NCBI RefSeq assembly: GCF_010500995.1
Contig: NZ_QVMK01000009.1
Span: forward strand, 577-64,576
Direction: 5' to 3'
DNA from: Bacteroides sp. 224
GTDB lineage: Bacteria; Bacteroidota; Bacteroidia; Bacteroidales; Bacteroidaceae
DNA: 64,000 bases
Below, in pieces: positions 45,896 to 53,989 of the stretch. Each line of letters begins with the position of its first letter. Within the stretch, counting starts at the first letter, position 1. The notes beneath the pieces are model-generated. The model had not been told where the DNA came from. It saw nothing but the letters and a program-made list of their open reading frames with translations, and searched no databases. Made by a program: the position numbers and the translations under genes.

Positions 45896-46803
45896 ATATC
45901 ATTGTGTGGTATGATTGAGCCATCGCCCAAGTTATCAAATTGTATTCTGGCTGTGTACATCAGCCCTGCCTGAAATGGGTTGGTGGTGCTATTGGTTGCT
46001 GCATTGAATTGCCCTCTAAAACCACCTTCTTCTTCTAATGCCACTTGTATAGATCCCAAAGGTTTATTTGCTACCGGAAACAAGGGGATATATACATCGA
46101 AGGTGTTTGTACTTCCTGCCGGGAAGCTGTAGTCGGTTAATGTATATTCGATACTGGTTTTTTGAGTAGTAGAGGACTGCGAGAAGCATGTGCTTCCTGC
46201 TGCCAGCACAACTTTCTGTGGAGCTACATCTAACGAGGGCTCTTTTACTCTGAATGTAAACTTGAGTACATACGCCATGTGCTCGAAGGCGATGGTGCTG
46301 GGACATTCGCCGTTTTCGATGGTAATGCCTTTGGCTATCATGGGTAGCTTTAGCCCTGCAAAGGGTTGGGCGCTGTTAGCCGATTGGGTACTGGGTACAA
46401 CGACTTCTTTACCTAGATTTATATCGGCAAAGTATATTTTCCCGTTCGTAACGTTCACTCCACTTACATCGCCTACCGCTGTAAAGTTTGCTGTTTTGCC
46501 CTCGTTGGTAATATCAGTGGCGGCTTCAATTTTGTAGGTTGCTTTTATGGCGTTGCCGTATTCTGCGCGCACAAATATTTCGTCTCCTACCTCCCATCTT
46601 AGTTCCAGCTTTTCGGCTCCAAATACTCCGGTGTCGGTAACGCTCATGCGTGTATCGGCCGGTGCTGACATGGTTGCTGTAATGGTTGCTTTGGTGTTGG
46701 GGGTTTGTGGCTGTTGGTTCAGTACGTCATCGTTTGTACATGCCACTGTTGTTGCTATGGCTATTATGGCCAGTGCATGGGTAAATAAATTATTCTTTTT
46801 CAT
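45892..46803 (-). CDS. Fimbrillin-family lipoprotein
   Basis: 303 residues. Signal peptide with lipobox-like TTVAC followed by TNDD, then a fimbrillin-like first domain (KATITATMSAPADTRMSVTDTG ... LELRWEVGDEIFV, KIYFADINLGKEVVVPSTQSANSAQPFAGLKLPMIAKG) as in surface-assembly lipoproteins of Bacteroidales. Its base composition is more GC-rich than its neighbours. It may be truncated by a frameshift (see the downstream fragment). A 76-residue gene lies 11 nt upstream. Confidence 0.78.
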   Translation of the reverse strand: MKKNNLFTHALAIIAIATTVACTNDDVLNQQPQTPNTKATITATMSAPADTRMSVTDTGVFGAEKLELRWEVGDEIFVRAEYGNAIKATYKIEAATDITNEGKTANFTAVGDVSGVNVTNGKIYFADINLGKEVVVPSTQSANSAQPFAGLKLPMIAKGITIENGECPSTIAFEHMAYVLKFTFRVKEPSLDVAPQKVVLAAGSTCFSQSSTTQKTSIEYTLTDYSFPAGSTNTFDVYIPLFPVANKPLGSIQVALEEEGGFRGQFNAATNSTTNPFQAGLMYTARIQFDNLGDGSIIPHNDI

Positions 46804-46814
46804 CGTAAGGTTGT

Positions 46815-47045
46815 TTAGAAAGTTAATAGATCGTTCAGCATATCTTCCAGCTCTTGCAATGAGTTTGTTTGCTGGTGTTTGGTTCCGATGTGTGTAGCTC
46901 TGGATCTGCTGCTTTGAAAAATACCTCCTCCGACTCCAACGCCGGGCAGTGTATTACTTCCAGTCATTACACTGGCTTCGTTTTGTACTTCAATCACCTC
47001 TATTTGAGGTTGCAAGTAGACTTGCTTGCAAGTTAAATTCTTCAT
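46815..47045 (-). CDS. Small Bacteroidales protein upstream of fimbrillin
   Basis: 76 residues starting MKNLTCKQVYLQPQIEVIEVQNEASVMTGS, then a glycine-rich stretch (LPGVGVGGGIFQ) and a polar tail. The pattern Y-x2-P-x-I-x-V-I-E-V...GS is common among small Bacteroidales proteins encoded next to surface-lipoprotein genes; I cannot assign a function. It lies 11 nt upstream of the fimbrillin-like gene on the same strand and is probably cotranscribed. Confidence 0.65.
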   Translation of the reverse strand: MKNLTCKQVYLQPQIEVIEVQNEASVMTGSNTLPGVGVGGGIFQSSRSRATHIGTKHQQTNSLQELEDMLNDLLTF

Positions 47046-47182
47046 ATCTATATGTTCTTTTTAAAATGTCTTCAAAATTAAAAACACAAAACAGATATGA
47101 CATCAACAGTTGCCATGTATTTGTTAGCAATGCGTAAAAGTATTTAGCAATGCGTAAAAAAAGGAGGGTTTAGCCTATTGGT

Positions 47183-48352
47183 TCAGCGTTTTCTCCACTG
47201 GCGAAACGTTAAACCCGTTTGTTTTTTAAAAGTACGACTAAAAGTAGAAGCGTGAGTAAAGCCTGACATTTCGGCTATTTGTTCTTGGGTAAAGAGTGGG
47301 TTTTCTATCATCAACTCTTTAGCGTATTCAATGCGTTTGTGATTGATAAATTCATAGAAATTGCATTGAAACTCTTCATTGATTATACGCGAAACATAGG
47401 TGCGGTTCGTATTAAGTTCGAGGGCAATATCGTCTAAAGTAAGTGCAGAGTGAAGAAACATTTGTTTTTCGTCAATCAACTGATTGAACAGCAAAAACAT
47501 TTTATTTATATGAGCCTCATTTACTTCTTCAAGAGGTTCGTTCTCTTCTGTGGGTAGTTCTCTTTCTGTATAGGAAATGTATTGGGAAATGAACTTGGTG
47601 TTGTACACATGATACCCCATGTAGAAAACACATATACCTGTCAGACCCATAATTATGTACTTGGCCAAATAATAGGTTTCGGGAGAAGCTCCCCATAAAA
47701 AAGCAGCCGCAAGCCCGATGAACAGAAAAACAAAAAGCCCAATCAACACTGCTTGGTTGTTCTCTATGGATTTTCCTTCTAAATTGGAAAAGAAGTTTTG
47801 AATCCCCTTTTTATAACGGATAACATTTAATGTAGAAAGAAATAATACAGCTATTGTTTGGATGAAAAAAACGACATAGAATATTTGCAGACTCACTAAG
47901 TAAAGCAACCATTGGAGTGTTCCCGGTGTAAATTGGTAAGTATCCTGATTTTCGATTACTGTTTGTATGTATTCGATAGACCGTTCTTCGCCCATGCACA
48001 AATAAAGAAGAGCGGAAACACCTCCGAGAACAAGCCCGGGCAGAAACCATATATATTGTTTCCACGTTAATTTCTCTTTGGTGTTCAATGCCCAAAAATA
48101 AAGATAGAGAAGTGGGAATATAAACAAGGTTAGGGTTATATCAACTACATCTAATTTATAATAAAGCTTATAATCTTCAATACCTCCGAAAAGCATAATC
48201 CATATAAATGAGCAGGCACCCAACACAAACATGCATACCATCCAAATATTTTGAGGTCTGTTATTGTTTCTTTTATTCAACAGTAGAAGCACTGCCCAGC
48301 ATAATGAGATAAAGCATGGCAAGTGCAGAATCATGCTATGTATAATATTCAT
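47183..48352 (-). CDS. Membrane-anchored AraC-family regulator
   Basis: 389 residues from ATG 48352. Seven hydrophobic segments (MILHLPCFISLCWAVLLLL through IIMGLTGICVFYMGYHVYN) are followed by an acidic linker (ELPTEENEPLEEVNE) and a C-terminal AraC domain. The domain reads LTLDDIALELNTNRTYVSRIINEEF and FTQEQIAEMSGFTHASTFSRTFKKQTGLTFRQWRKR. This architecture suggests direct membrane sensing coupled to transcription. A TATCTTTG box on the minus strand (48379-48372) sits just upstream, which excludes the longer frame starting at 48412. Targets might include the fimbrillin unit downstream. Confidence 0.88.
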   Translation of the reverse strand: MNIIHSMILHLPCFISLCWAVLLLLNKRNNNRPQNIWMVCMFVLGACSFIWIMLFGGIEDYKLYYKLDVVDITLTLFIFPLLYLYFWALNTKEKLTWKQYIWFLPGLVLGGVSALLYLCMGEERSIEYIQTVIENQDTYQFTPGTLQWLLYLVSLQIFYVVFFIQTIAVLFLSTLNVIRYKKGIQNFFSNLEGKSIENNQAVLIGLFVFLFIGLAAAFLWGASPETYYLAKYIIMGLTGICVFYMGYHVYNTKFISQYISYTERELPTEENEPLEEVNEAHINKMFLLFNQLIDEKQMFLHSALTLDDIALELNTNRTYVSRIINEEFQCNFYEFINHKRIEYAKELMIENPLFTQEQIAEMSGFTHASTFSRTFKKQTGLTFRQWRKR

Positions 48353-48493
48353 ATTGTAGTTTTGAAGGGGACAAAGATAACAGTTTATTAAAAGCCTGTT
48401 TAAATTTTCCACAGAATAATTATTTTCGTTTTTTATCGGATGCGCTTATTTATCATCATTTTATGTACATTTGTATTATAAAAATTAGATATT

Positions 48494-48631
48494 ATGACTA
48501 CAGCCAACCGCAATCTTCCCATTGGGATACAAACTTTTGAGAAAATACGTACAGGAGACTACCTATATGTAGATAAAACTGCTATGATCGTGCCTTTCAC
48601 GTTTAATCTTTCTAAACAATTTATAAAATGA
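48494..48631 (+). pseudogene. 5' remnant of an AAA-ATPase/PD-(D/E)XK family gene
   Basis: A 45-residue frame, MTTANRNLPIGIQTFEKIR...YLYVDKTAMI, matches the start of the common Bacteroidales 'ATP-binding protein / AAA-ATPase-like' family (NLPIGIQTFEKIREGxYLYVDKT). The remaining ~470 residues are missing; after VDKTAMI the frame runs into unrelated sequence and stops. A TACATTTG box (48466-48473) remains upstream. The stop overlaps the start of the next gene (ATGA). Confidence 0.75.
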
Positions 48632-49062
48632 CCCCAGAAATCAACTACTCGCAAGCCCCTCATAATTATACGATCTGCCTGAAACGCGAATGCCCTCAGG
48701 CAAGCACTTGTTTAAGGCAACTCATGGAGCAAAGTGTGCCGGCAGACATCTACTGTTGGGCAATTATCAGTCCCAAATATCTGGCCTCCTTAGAAGGCAC
48801 TTGCCCATATTATCGATCTTCTACAAAAGTGCGTTATGCTAAAGGCTTCATCAAGCTGTTAGAAGCTCTGCCTCATAAACAGATGCAAATTGCTATCTCT
48901 CACCTCATCGGCCATTTTAGCCGGAGAACTTATTACCGGATTCGCAAAGGAGAACGCTTGCTTTCTCCAACCGAACAACAAAAGGTAATGAATATACTTA
49001 AAAACTGCGGAGTTACTGAACCTAAAGAATTTGATGCTTACGTGTATGATTATGAATGGTAG
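48628..49062 (+). CDS. DUF6078-type Bacteroidales protein
   Basis: 144 residues. Four cysteines in the N-terminal half (YTICLKRECPQASTCLRQ, GTCPYYR) suggest a small metal-binding part. The C-terminal half is helical and basic (ALPHKQMQIAISHLIGHFSRRTYYRIRKGERLLSPTEQQKVMNIL), with a helix-turn-helix-like RRTYYRIRKGER segment. I take it to be the DUF6078 family of unknown function. It appears to use the promoter left by the truncated gene in front of it. Confidence 0.7.
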   Translation: MTPEINYSQAPHNYTICLKRECPQASTCLRQLMEQSVPADIYCWAIISPKYLASLEGTCPYYRSSTKVRYAKGFIKLLEALPHKQMQIAISHLIGHFSRRTYYRIRKGERLLSPTEQQKVMNILKNCGVTEPKEFDAYVYDYEW

Positions 49063-49073
49063 TAGTCACAGCA

Positions 49074-49183
49074 TTGTGCCACAGGTATGGCATGTTTGTG
49101 CCACAGGCATGGCACGTTTGTGCCACAGGCATGGCACAGTTGTGCCACAAGCATGGCACAGTTGTGCCACAGGCGTGGCACAA
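49074..49183. repeat. Tandem array D: five 22-bp units with TGTGCCA...TGGCACA hairpins
   Basis: Five 22-bp units start at 49074, 49096, 49118, 49140 and 49162, each close to TTGTGCCACAGGCATGGCAC. The stems TGTGCCA and TGGCACA are mostly kept. The array begins 12 nt after the stop of the upstream gene and ends 11 nt before the stop of the convergent AraC gene. Confidence 0.9.
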
Positions 49184-49193
49184 TTATCGTGTG

Positions 49194-50057
49194 TCATCCC
49201 CCCACCCTCTTCCTATACCCCCCCGGTCTTTCTCCCGTCATCTTTGTAAAAAGCCGGCTGAAATAAGAAATATTCTCGAAGCCCAATCCATAAGCTATAT
49301 CCTTAATGCTTTTAGTACTATCAATCAGCATTCTCAATTGCGCCGTCTCTATCTTTTTCCTGTTGATATACTTACCCGGAGTACAATTCATCTCCTTATG
49401 GAAAAGGCGAATAAAATGATCTTTCGTAAGGAAACACAGACCGGCCAGATGATCAATATTGATGGGATTATCAATGTTTTTATGGATATAATAAAGGCTT
49501 TTTAAAATGCGATCCTCCAAATGCACCTTTTTAAATCCGGCCTTTGCCAAAAAGCGGGAAATGAGTAGCTGAATAATACTCTGCGTCTCCATTTCAAAAG
49601 CCAGCGGACTTCTTTGCTGAAGCGCCATATTTTGAGCAACTGTGGCAGAATTATCATACCAATCCGGATCATAATACTGAAGTTCGCTTGCGGGATTTAT
49701 TTTCATCAACCGTTCAATAAGATGAATATCCAGAAAATCACTCTCCACTTCCATAGGGAAATCAACCAAATCAAAAATACTCAGATCTTTACCGGGTGCC
49801 TCGTAAATATGGATATAGTACAATTCCAGAATATCGTTGCACTCATATCCATGCTTTACATAAGAAGGAGTAAGGTAAAGACAGTTTTCCTTTAACTCAA
49901 CTACGCCGTCTTCGCGGATTATTTTGGCACTCCCCCGCTTCACATAATGAATCCTTGCAAAAGGACTATGTATGTCCTTCCAGTTCCAGTCGGCATTATG
50001 ATAGGCATAGCCCACATTCAATAAAATGAAATTTCTTTTAAGCTCTTCCTTGTTCAT
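49194..50057 (-). CDS. AraC-family regulator of the sugar-oxidation operon
   Basis: 287 residues from ATG 50057 (MNKEELKRNFILLNVGYAYHNADWNWKDI). An N-terminal cupin-like ligand domain (ARIHYVKRGSAKIIREDGVVELKENCLYLTPSYVKHGYEC) precedes the HTH pair INIDHLAGLCFLTKDHFIRLFHKEMNCTPGKYI and SIKDIAYGLGFENISYFSRLFTKMTGERPGGYRKR. A longer frame starts within the predicted operator and is not favoured. The same operator sequence lies at its own promoter and at the aldo/keto reductase operon, so it probably autoregulates and activates that operon. Confidence 0.9.
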   Translation of the reverse strand: MNKEELKRNFILLNVGYAYHNADWNWKDIHSPFARIHYVKRGSAKIIREDGVVELKENCLYLTPSYVKHGYECNDILELYYIHIYEAPGKDLSIFDLVDFPMEVESDFLDIHLIERLMKINPASELQYYDPDWYDNSATVAQNMALQQRSPLAFEMETQSIIQLLISRFLAKAGFKKVHLEDRILKSLYYIHKNIDNPINIDHLAGLCFLTKDHFIRLFHKEMNCTPGKYINRKKIETAQLRMLIDSTKSIKDIAYGLGFENISYFSRLFTKMTGERPGGYRKRVGG

Positions 50058-50093
50058 TATCAGTGCTATTTGAAAGTAAAAGTAAGCAATAAA

Positions 50094-50124
50094 GTCGATG
50101 GAGTACATATTTTGGTCGATAAAG
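50094..50124 (+). promoter_or_regulatory. Predicted AraC operator at its own promoter
   Basis: Half-sites GTCGATGGAG (50094-50103) and GTCGATAAAG (50115-50124) are direct repeats 21 bp apart, separated by TACATATTTTG. The element lies 37 nt upstream of the AraC start. It is almost identical to 50963-50993. Confidence 0.65.
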
Positions 50125-50168
50125 AAAAGCCCCATGAGAAAATCATGAGGCTTTTACGGGTGTGTTCA

Positions 50169-50612
50169 TTATAAAGTATGCTCTATCTGTCGAGCTGACT
50201 TTTGGAGTATTTGCCCCAAATCTGTAAGGGCGGTTATCAATTTTTTCTTCTCATTTTCGGTAAAAGTGGCAGGCTCACCATTAACCTGATAACCATTAAT
50301 TCGCTGATTAAGCCACGAACGCGACTTACCAAAATAACGAGATGCAATGTATGACCACGAAACGGCTGGGTAAATTCTATCCAGTACCAAACGCAGGTTT
50401 ACATCTGAAATTGTTTTTTCGGACTCTTCAATGGCTTTCTTTCCACCTCCGAGAAATGCCTGACTAAAAAGTTCTTTTTCTTCTTCACTTTTCGAAGCTA
50501 CTACTTTTTTCATCTTCATTGAAAAAGCCGCTTCCTCATCAGGTGTTGAAAGCTTACAGAATTCATCCAGCAAATCTTCCAATTGTTTTTTTTCTTTTTC
50601 AATATCTGCCAT
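50169..50612 (-). CDS. DUF5053-type protein
   Basis: 147 residues, mostly helical, highly charged at the N-terminus (MADIEKEKKQLEDLLDEFC). The C-terminal part VSWSYIASRYFGKSRSWLNQRINGYQVNGEPATFTENEKKKLITALTDLGQIL looks like a helix-turn-helix (IASRYFGKSRSWLNQRI) and matches the DUF5053 pattern known from Bacteroidales genomes and their mobile elements. Function unknown. It forms a pair with a 58-residue gene upstream and interrupts the interval between the AraC gene and the operon carrying its operator. Confidence 0.7.
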   Translation of the reverse strand: MADIEKEKKQLEDLLDEFCKLSTPDEEAAFSMKMKKVVASKSEEEKELFSQAFLGGGKKAIEESEKTISDVNLRLVLDRIYPAVSWSYIASRYFGKSRSWLNQRINGYQVNGEPATFTENEKKKLITALTDLGQILQKSARQIEHTL

Positions 50613-50639
50613 AATCTTTGTTTTTGTGGTTCATGAAGC

Positions 50640-50657
50640 GCTCCCCAAATGGGGAGC
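50640..50657 (-). terminator. GC-rich hairpin between the small gene and the DUF5053 gene
   Basis: GCTCCCC-ATTT-GGGGAGC on the minus strand, located 4 nt beyond the stop of the 58-residue gene, without a T run. It may attenuate transcription into the DUF5053 gene. Confidence 0.4.
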
Positions 50658-50660
50658 TTG

Positions 50661-50837
50661 TCAATCTTTCAATTGTCGAAGCAGTTCAATCAATTTATCC
50701 AACTGAATATCAATCAGCTTCTCCAATTCCCTTCGGGAGAAACCATCGCGAACGACTTCTCCACCATAAAGGGTATAGAACCGTAGAATCCTCTTCACAT
50801 GTTCTATATGAGCTTTTAGCTCTTCATGATTCGACAT
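50661..50837 (-). CDS. 58-residue helical protein
   Basis: On the minus strand an ATG at 50837 opens MSNHEELKAHIEHVKRILRF, continues through YTLYGGEVVRDGFSRRELEK and ends LDKLIELLRQLKD. It is strongly amphipathic and helical with heptad-like leucines. It lies 48 nt upstream of the DUF5053 gene in the same direction. No family is recognised. Coding potential is supported by the regular amphipathic pattern, not by homology. Confidence 0.5.
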   Translation of the reverse strand: MSNHEELKAHIEHVKRILRFYTLYGGEVVRDGFSRRELEKLIDIQLDKLIELLRQLKD

Positions 50838-50962
50838 ACTTCAATGAACACAACACAAAGATAATATACATTTGTATATTAAGCAAGCTTTTACGATTTA
50901 TTTAGCTTCGTATTCCCCTGCGCCATCCTTATCCAGCTGATTTTCAGAAAGCCCACAGAAAA

Positions 50963-50993
50963 GTCGATAAAGTACATATTTTGGTCGATAAAG
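50963..50993 (+). promoter_or_regulatory. Predicted AraC operator at the aldo/keto reductase operon
   Basis: Two perfect half-sites GTCGATAAAG (50963-50972 and 50984-50993), 21 bp apart, spaced by TACATATTTTG. The second half-site ends 26 bp before the -7 box, a position typical for an AraC-type activator replacing a weak -33. Confidence 0.7.
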
Positions 50994-51019
50994 AATAAAA
51001 AAACTACCACCATAATTCA

Positions 51020-51027
51020 TAGCTTTG
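51020..51027 (+). promoter_or_regulatory. -7 box of the aldo/keto reductase operon
   Basis: TAGCTTTG fits TAnnTTTG. No TTG is present at the -33 position, consistent with activator dependence. Confidence 0.6.
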
Positions 51028-51053
51028 CAAACATATATACTATAATACATATC

Positions 51054-51986
51054 ATGGAATACAGAGAAATTGGAAAAACCGGCATGAAAGTCTCTAACCT
51101 TAGCTTCGGAGCCTCGTCATTAGGAGGAGTCTTTCATTCAATCAAAGAAGACGAAGCCATAAAGGCAGTATTTACAACAGTAGAAAACGGAATCAATTTC
51201 ATTGATGTATCACCTTATTACGGACATCTCAAAGCCGAGTTGGTACTGGGTAAAGCATTAAAAGAAATCAACCGGAGCAAATACTATCTATCCACCAAAG
51301 TAGGACGTTACGGAAAAGACGGAGTAAACTATTGGGACTATTCGGCACAGAGAGCTACCGAAAGCGTTTACGAAAGCATGGAACGGTTAAATGTCGACTA
51401 TATCGACCTCATTAATATCCACGACATTGAGTTTGCCGATCTTGAGCAGGTTTGTAAAGAAACCCTTCCCGCTTTGGTAGAACTAAGAAACAAAGGAATC
51501 GTAAAACACGTAGGTATTACCAACCTAACCCTCCATCATTTTAAATATGTAATAGACCATGTTCCCGCAGGAACGGTAGAAAGCGTACTTTCTTTTTGCC
51601 ACTATTGCCTCAACGATGATGCGTTGACCGATTACCTCGATTATTTTGAAGAAAGAGGAATAGGTGTCATTAATGCTTCTCCTTTTTCGATGGGACTGCT
51701 TACCGAACGTGGAGCACCCGACTGGCATCCCGCACCAAAACCTCTGCAAGACCTATGCAAAAAAGCAGTAAACCACTGCAAAGCCAAAGGCGAATCCATA
51801 GAACAATTGGCAGTTAAGTACTCCGTTTCCAACCCTCGTATTGCAACCACGCTATTCAGCACATCGCGCCCCGAAGCCGTATTGCAAAACATTAAATGGG
51901 CAGAAGCACCCTTAAACGAAGAGCTATTGAAAGAAGTGCAAACCATACTGAAACCTCGTCTTCGCGACACATGGTTAAACAGTTGA
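51054..51986 (+). CDS. Aldo/keto reductase, probable aldose 1-dehydrogenase
   Basis: 310 residues. AKR barrel with NGINFIDVSPYYG (catalytic Asp and Tyr), LSTKVGRYG (catalytic Lys), and INIHDIEF in place of the usual LHxxD region (catalytic His). The start MEYREIGKTGMKVSNLSFGASSLGG and VNYWDYSAQRATESVYESMERLNVDYIDL resemble L-galactose/D-threo-aldose (L-fucose) dehydrogenases, which oxidise the sugar to a lactone. It is the first gene of a three-gene operon with a Zn-alcohol dehydrogenase and an amidohydrolase-type possible lactonase. Confidence 0.85.
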   Translation: MEYREIGKTGMKVSNLSFGASSLGGVFHSIKEDEAIKAVFTTVENGINFIDVSPYYGHLKAELVLGKALKEINRSKYYLSTKVGRYGKDGVNYWDYSAQRATESVYESMERLNVDYIDLINIHDIEFADLEQVCKETLPALVELRNKGIVKHVGITNLTLHHFKYVIDHVPAGTVESVLSFCHYCLNDDALTDYLDYFEERGIGVINASPFSMGLLTERGAPDWHPAPKPLQDLCKKAVNHCKAKGESIEQLAVKYSVSNPRIATTLFSTSRPEAVLQNIKWAEAPLNEELLKEVQTILKPRLRDTWLNS

Positions 51987-52031
51987 TTTATGGAAACTAA
52001 TGGATCGAATATTTAAACTATTATAAATAAG

Positions 52032-53048
52032 ATGAGAGCTATCACAATAGTAGAAGAAGGTAAAGTCGCCGTTATTGAACGGGATAAGCCAACACCCAAG
52101 CAGGGCGAAGTCCTTGTTAAAATAAAACATGTAGGATTTTGCGGATCGGACTTGAATACCTTCTTAGGAAAAAACCCGATGGTAAAGCTACCCGTGATAC
52201 CGGGACACGAAATAGGAGCCGTAGTAGAAGAAGTAACAGAAAGCGTTCCCGAGAACATAAAGCCTCAAATGTCGTGCACAATAAATCCATATACCAATTG
52301 CGGACACTGTCCTTCGTGCCGTAACGGACGCCCCAATGCCTGCCGGTTCAACCAAACATTCGGCGTACAGCGAGATGGTGCCATGTGCGAATATATAGCT
52401 GTACCTTGGCAAAAAGTAATTGTAGATAACAGCATAACACCCCGGGAATTTGCATTGGTAGAACCCATGAGTGTGGGTTTCCACGCTATCTCTCGTGCCG
52501 AAGTAACAGATCTGGACGTAGTGTTAGTAATCGGCTGCGGAATGATAGGCATCGGAGCCATTGTTCGCGCCGCATTAAGAGGCGCAAGAGTTATTGCGAT
52601 GGACGTGGATAACGATAAGTTGAATCTGGCAAAAAGGCTGGGAGCAAATTACACCATCAATTCCAAAACAGAAGATGTACACAGCCGATTGCAGGAAATA
52701 ACCAACAATGCAGGTCCCGATGTCGTAATCGAAGCCGTAGGAGCGCCAATCACCTATCAGACAGCCATAAACGAAGTAGCCTTTACCGGACGCGTAGTCT
52801 GCATCGGTTACGCCAAAACAGAAATAGCCTTTGAAACCAAATACTTTGTACAAAAAGAACTGGACATCAGAGGATCAAGAAACGCCATGCCCGAAGACTT
52901 CCGCGCAGTAATGGAATATATAAAACGAGGAACGTGCCCTTTCGATGAGCTAATCAGTGGTATATATCAACCCGAACAAGCGCAACAGGCACTCAACGAC
53001 TGGGCGAAAGACCCCGCTAAAGTATTCAGAATACTTATCGAATTTTAA
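52032..53048 (+). CDS. Zinc-dependent alcohol/polyol dehydrogenase
   Basis: 338 residues of the medium-chain dehydrogenase family. Catalytic zinc: Cys in VGFCGSDLNTF and His-Glu in IPGHEIGAVVEE. Structural zinc: NCGHCPSCRNGRPNAC. Coenzyme-binding VLVIGCGMIGIGAIVRAAL is followed by an aspartate at the second strand end (AMDVDND), which favours NAD(H). It resembles sorbitol/galactitol dehydrogenases. It follows the aldo/keto reductase by 45 nt, and likely oxidises or reduces a sugar-acid intermediate. Confidence 0.88.
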   Translation: MRAITIVEEGKVAVIERDKPTPKQGEVLVKIKHVGFCGSDLNTFLGKNPMVKLPVIPGHEIGAVVEEVTESVPENIKPQMSCTINPYTNCGHCPSCRNGRPNACRFNQTFGVQRDGAMCEYIAVPWQKVIVDNSITPREFALVEPMSVGFHAISRAEVTDLDVVLVIGCGMIGIGAIVRAALRGARVIAMDVDNDKLNLAKRLGANYTINSKTEDVHSRLQEITNNAGPDVVIEAVGAPITYQTAINEVAFTGRVVCIGYAKTEIAFETKYFVQKELDIRGSRNAMPEDFRAVMEYIKRGTCPFDELISGIYQPEQAQQALNDWAKDPAKVFRILIEF

Positions 53049-53061
53049 TAACAGAATAGAG

Positions 53062-53985
53062 ATGGACTTTAAAATCATAGATGCCCATGCACACCTTTGG
53101 CTTACTCAGGATACAGAAGTAAATGGACAGAAGATAAAGACAGAAGAGGGAGGTAAATCCCTCTTCATGGGAGAAATACGCCAAATGGTTCCTCCATTTA
53201 TTGTAGACGGAAAGAATACCGCCGAGATATTCCTTTCGAACATGAACTATGCGCAAGTATCAGCCGCCGTCATCACTCAGGAATACATCGATGGCGTGCA
53301 AAACACATATCTATCAGAAGTCGAAAAGAAATATCCCGAGCGCTTCTTGTGTTGCGGAATGTTCGACGTGAGACAAGCCGGCTATACAAACCATGCCAAA
53401 GAACTGATCGAAAACGGATTTAAGGCCTTGAAAGTTCCCGCACAACGCTTTTTCTTACCCGAAGGACGTGTATATCTCACCTCAGACGAAATGATGGATA
53501 TATTCAGGACGATGGAAGAAAATAACATCATTCTATCCATCGACTTAGCCGACGGAGATACGCAGGTGGGCGAAATGGAAGAAATTATAGCCGAATATCC
53601 CAACCTCAGAATTGCGATTGGTCATTTCGGAATGGTTACCCGTCCCCAGTGGCAGGAGCAGATAAAACTTGCCCGAAACAAAAACGTAATGATCGAATCA
53701 GGCGGTATTACATGGCTGTTTAATGACGAGTTTTATCCTTTCACGGGAGCCGTATGGGCCATCAAAGAAGCGGCGTCACTGGTGGGTATGGACAAACTGA
53801 TGTGGGGATCGGATTACCCAAGAACGATAACAGCCATCACCTATCGCATGTCTTACGATTTCATTGTGAAGTCTCAGCTACTGACTGAAGAAGAAAAAGC
53901 GCAGTTTCTGGGGATGAATGCGCAGGGGTTTTATCGGTTTAGTGAGTTGATAGAGCTGCCTTATATTAAGAATATGTCGGAGTAG
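53062..53985 (+). CDS. Amidohydrolase-family protein, possible sugar lactonase
   Basis: 307 residues from ATG 53062, 13 nt after the dehydrogenase stop. Amidohydrolase-2 pattern: IIDAHAHLWL (HxH), a central ALKVPAQRFFLPEGRVY region, LRIAIGHFGM (metal-binding His) and LMWGSDYPRTI (catalytic Asp). Family members include lactonases of L-fucose and L-rhamnose oxidation and decarboxylases. Together with the aldose dehydrogenase, lactone hydrolysis is the most coherent role, but this is inference. The longer frame starting at 52957 overlaps the previous gene and is not favoured. Confidence 0.83.
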   Translation: MDFKIIDAHAHLWLTQDTEVNGQKIKTEEGGKSLFMGEIRQMVPPFIVDGKNTAEIFLSNMNYAQVSAAVITQEYIDGVQNTYLSEVEKKYPERFLCCGMFDVRQAGYTNHAKELIENGFKALKVPAQRFFLPEGRVYLTSDEMMDIFRTMEENNIILSIDLADGDTQVGEMEEIIAEYPNLRIAIGHFGMVTRPQWQEQIKLARNKNVMIESGGITWLFNDEFYPFTGAVWAIKEAASLVGMDKLMWGSDYPRTITAITYRMSYDFIVKSQLLTEEEKAQFLGMNAQGFYRFSELIELPYIKNMSE

Positions 53986-53989
53986 TCAA

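Noticed and set aside
46190-46897. Two open frames on plus opposite the fimbrillin-like gene
   Set aside because: Antisense shadows caused by higher GC content of the true gene; no domain pattern.
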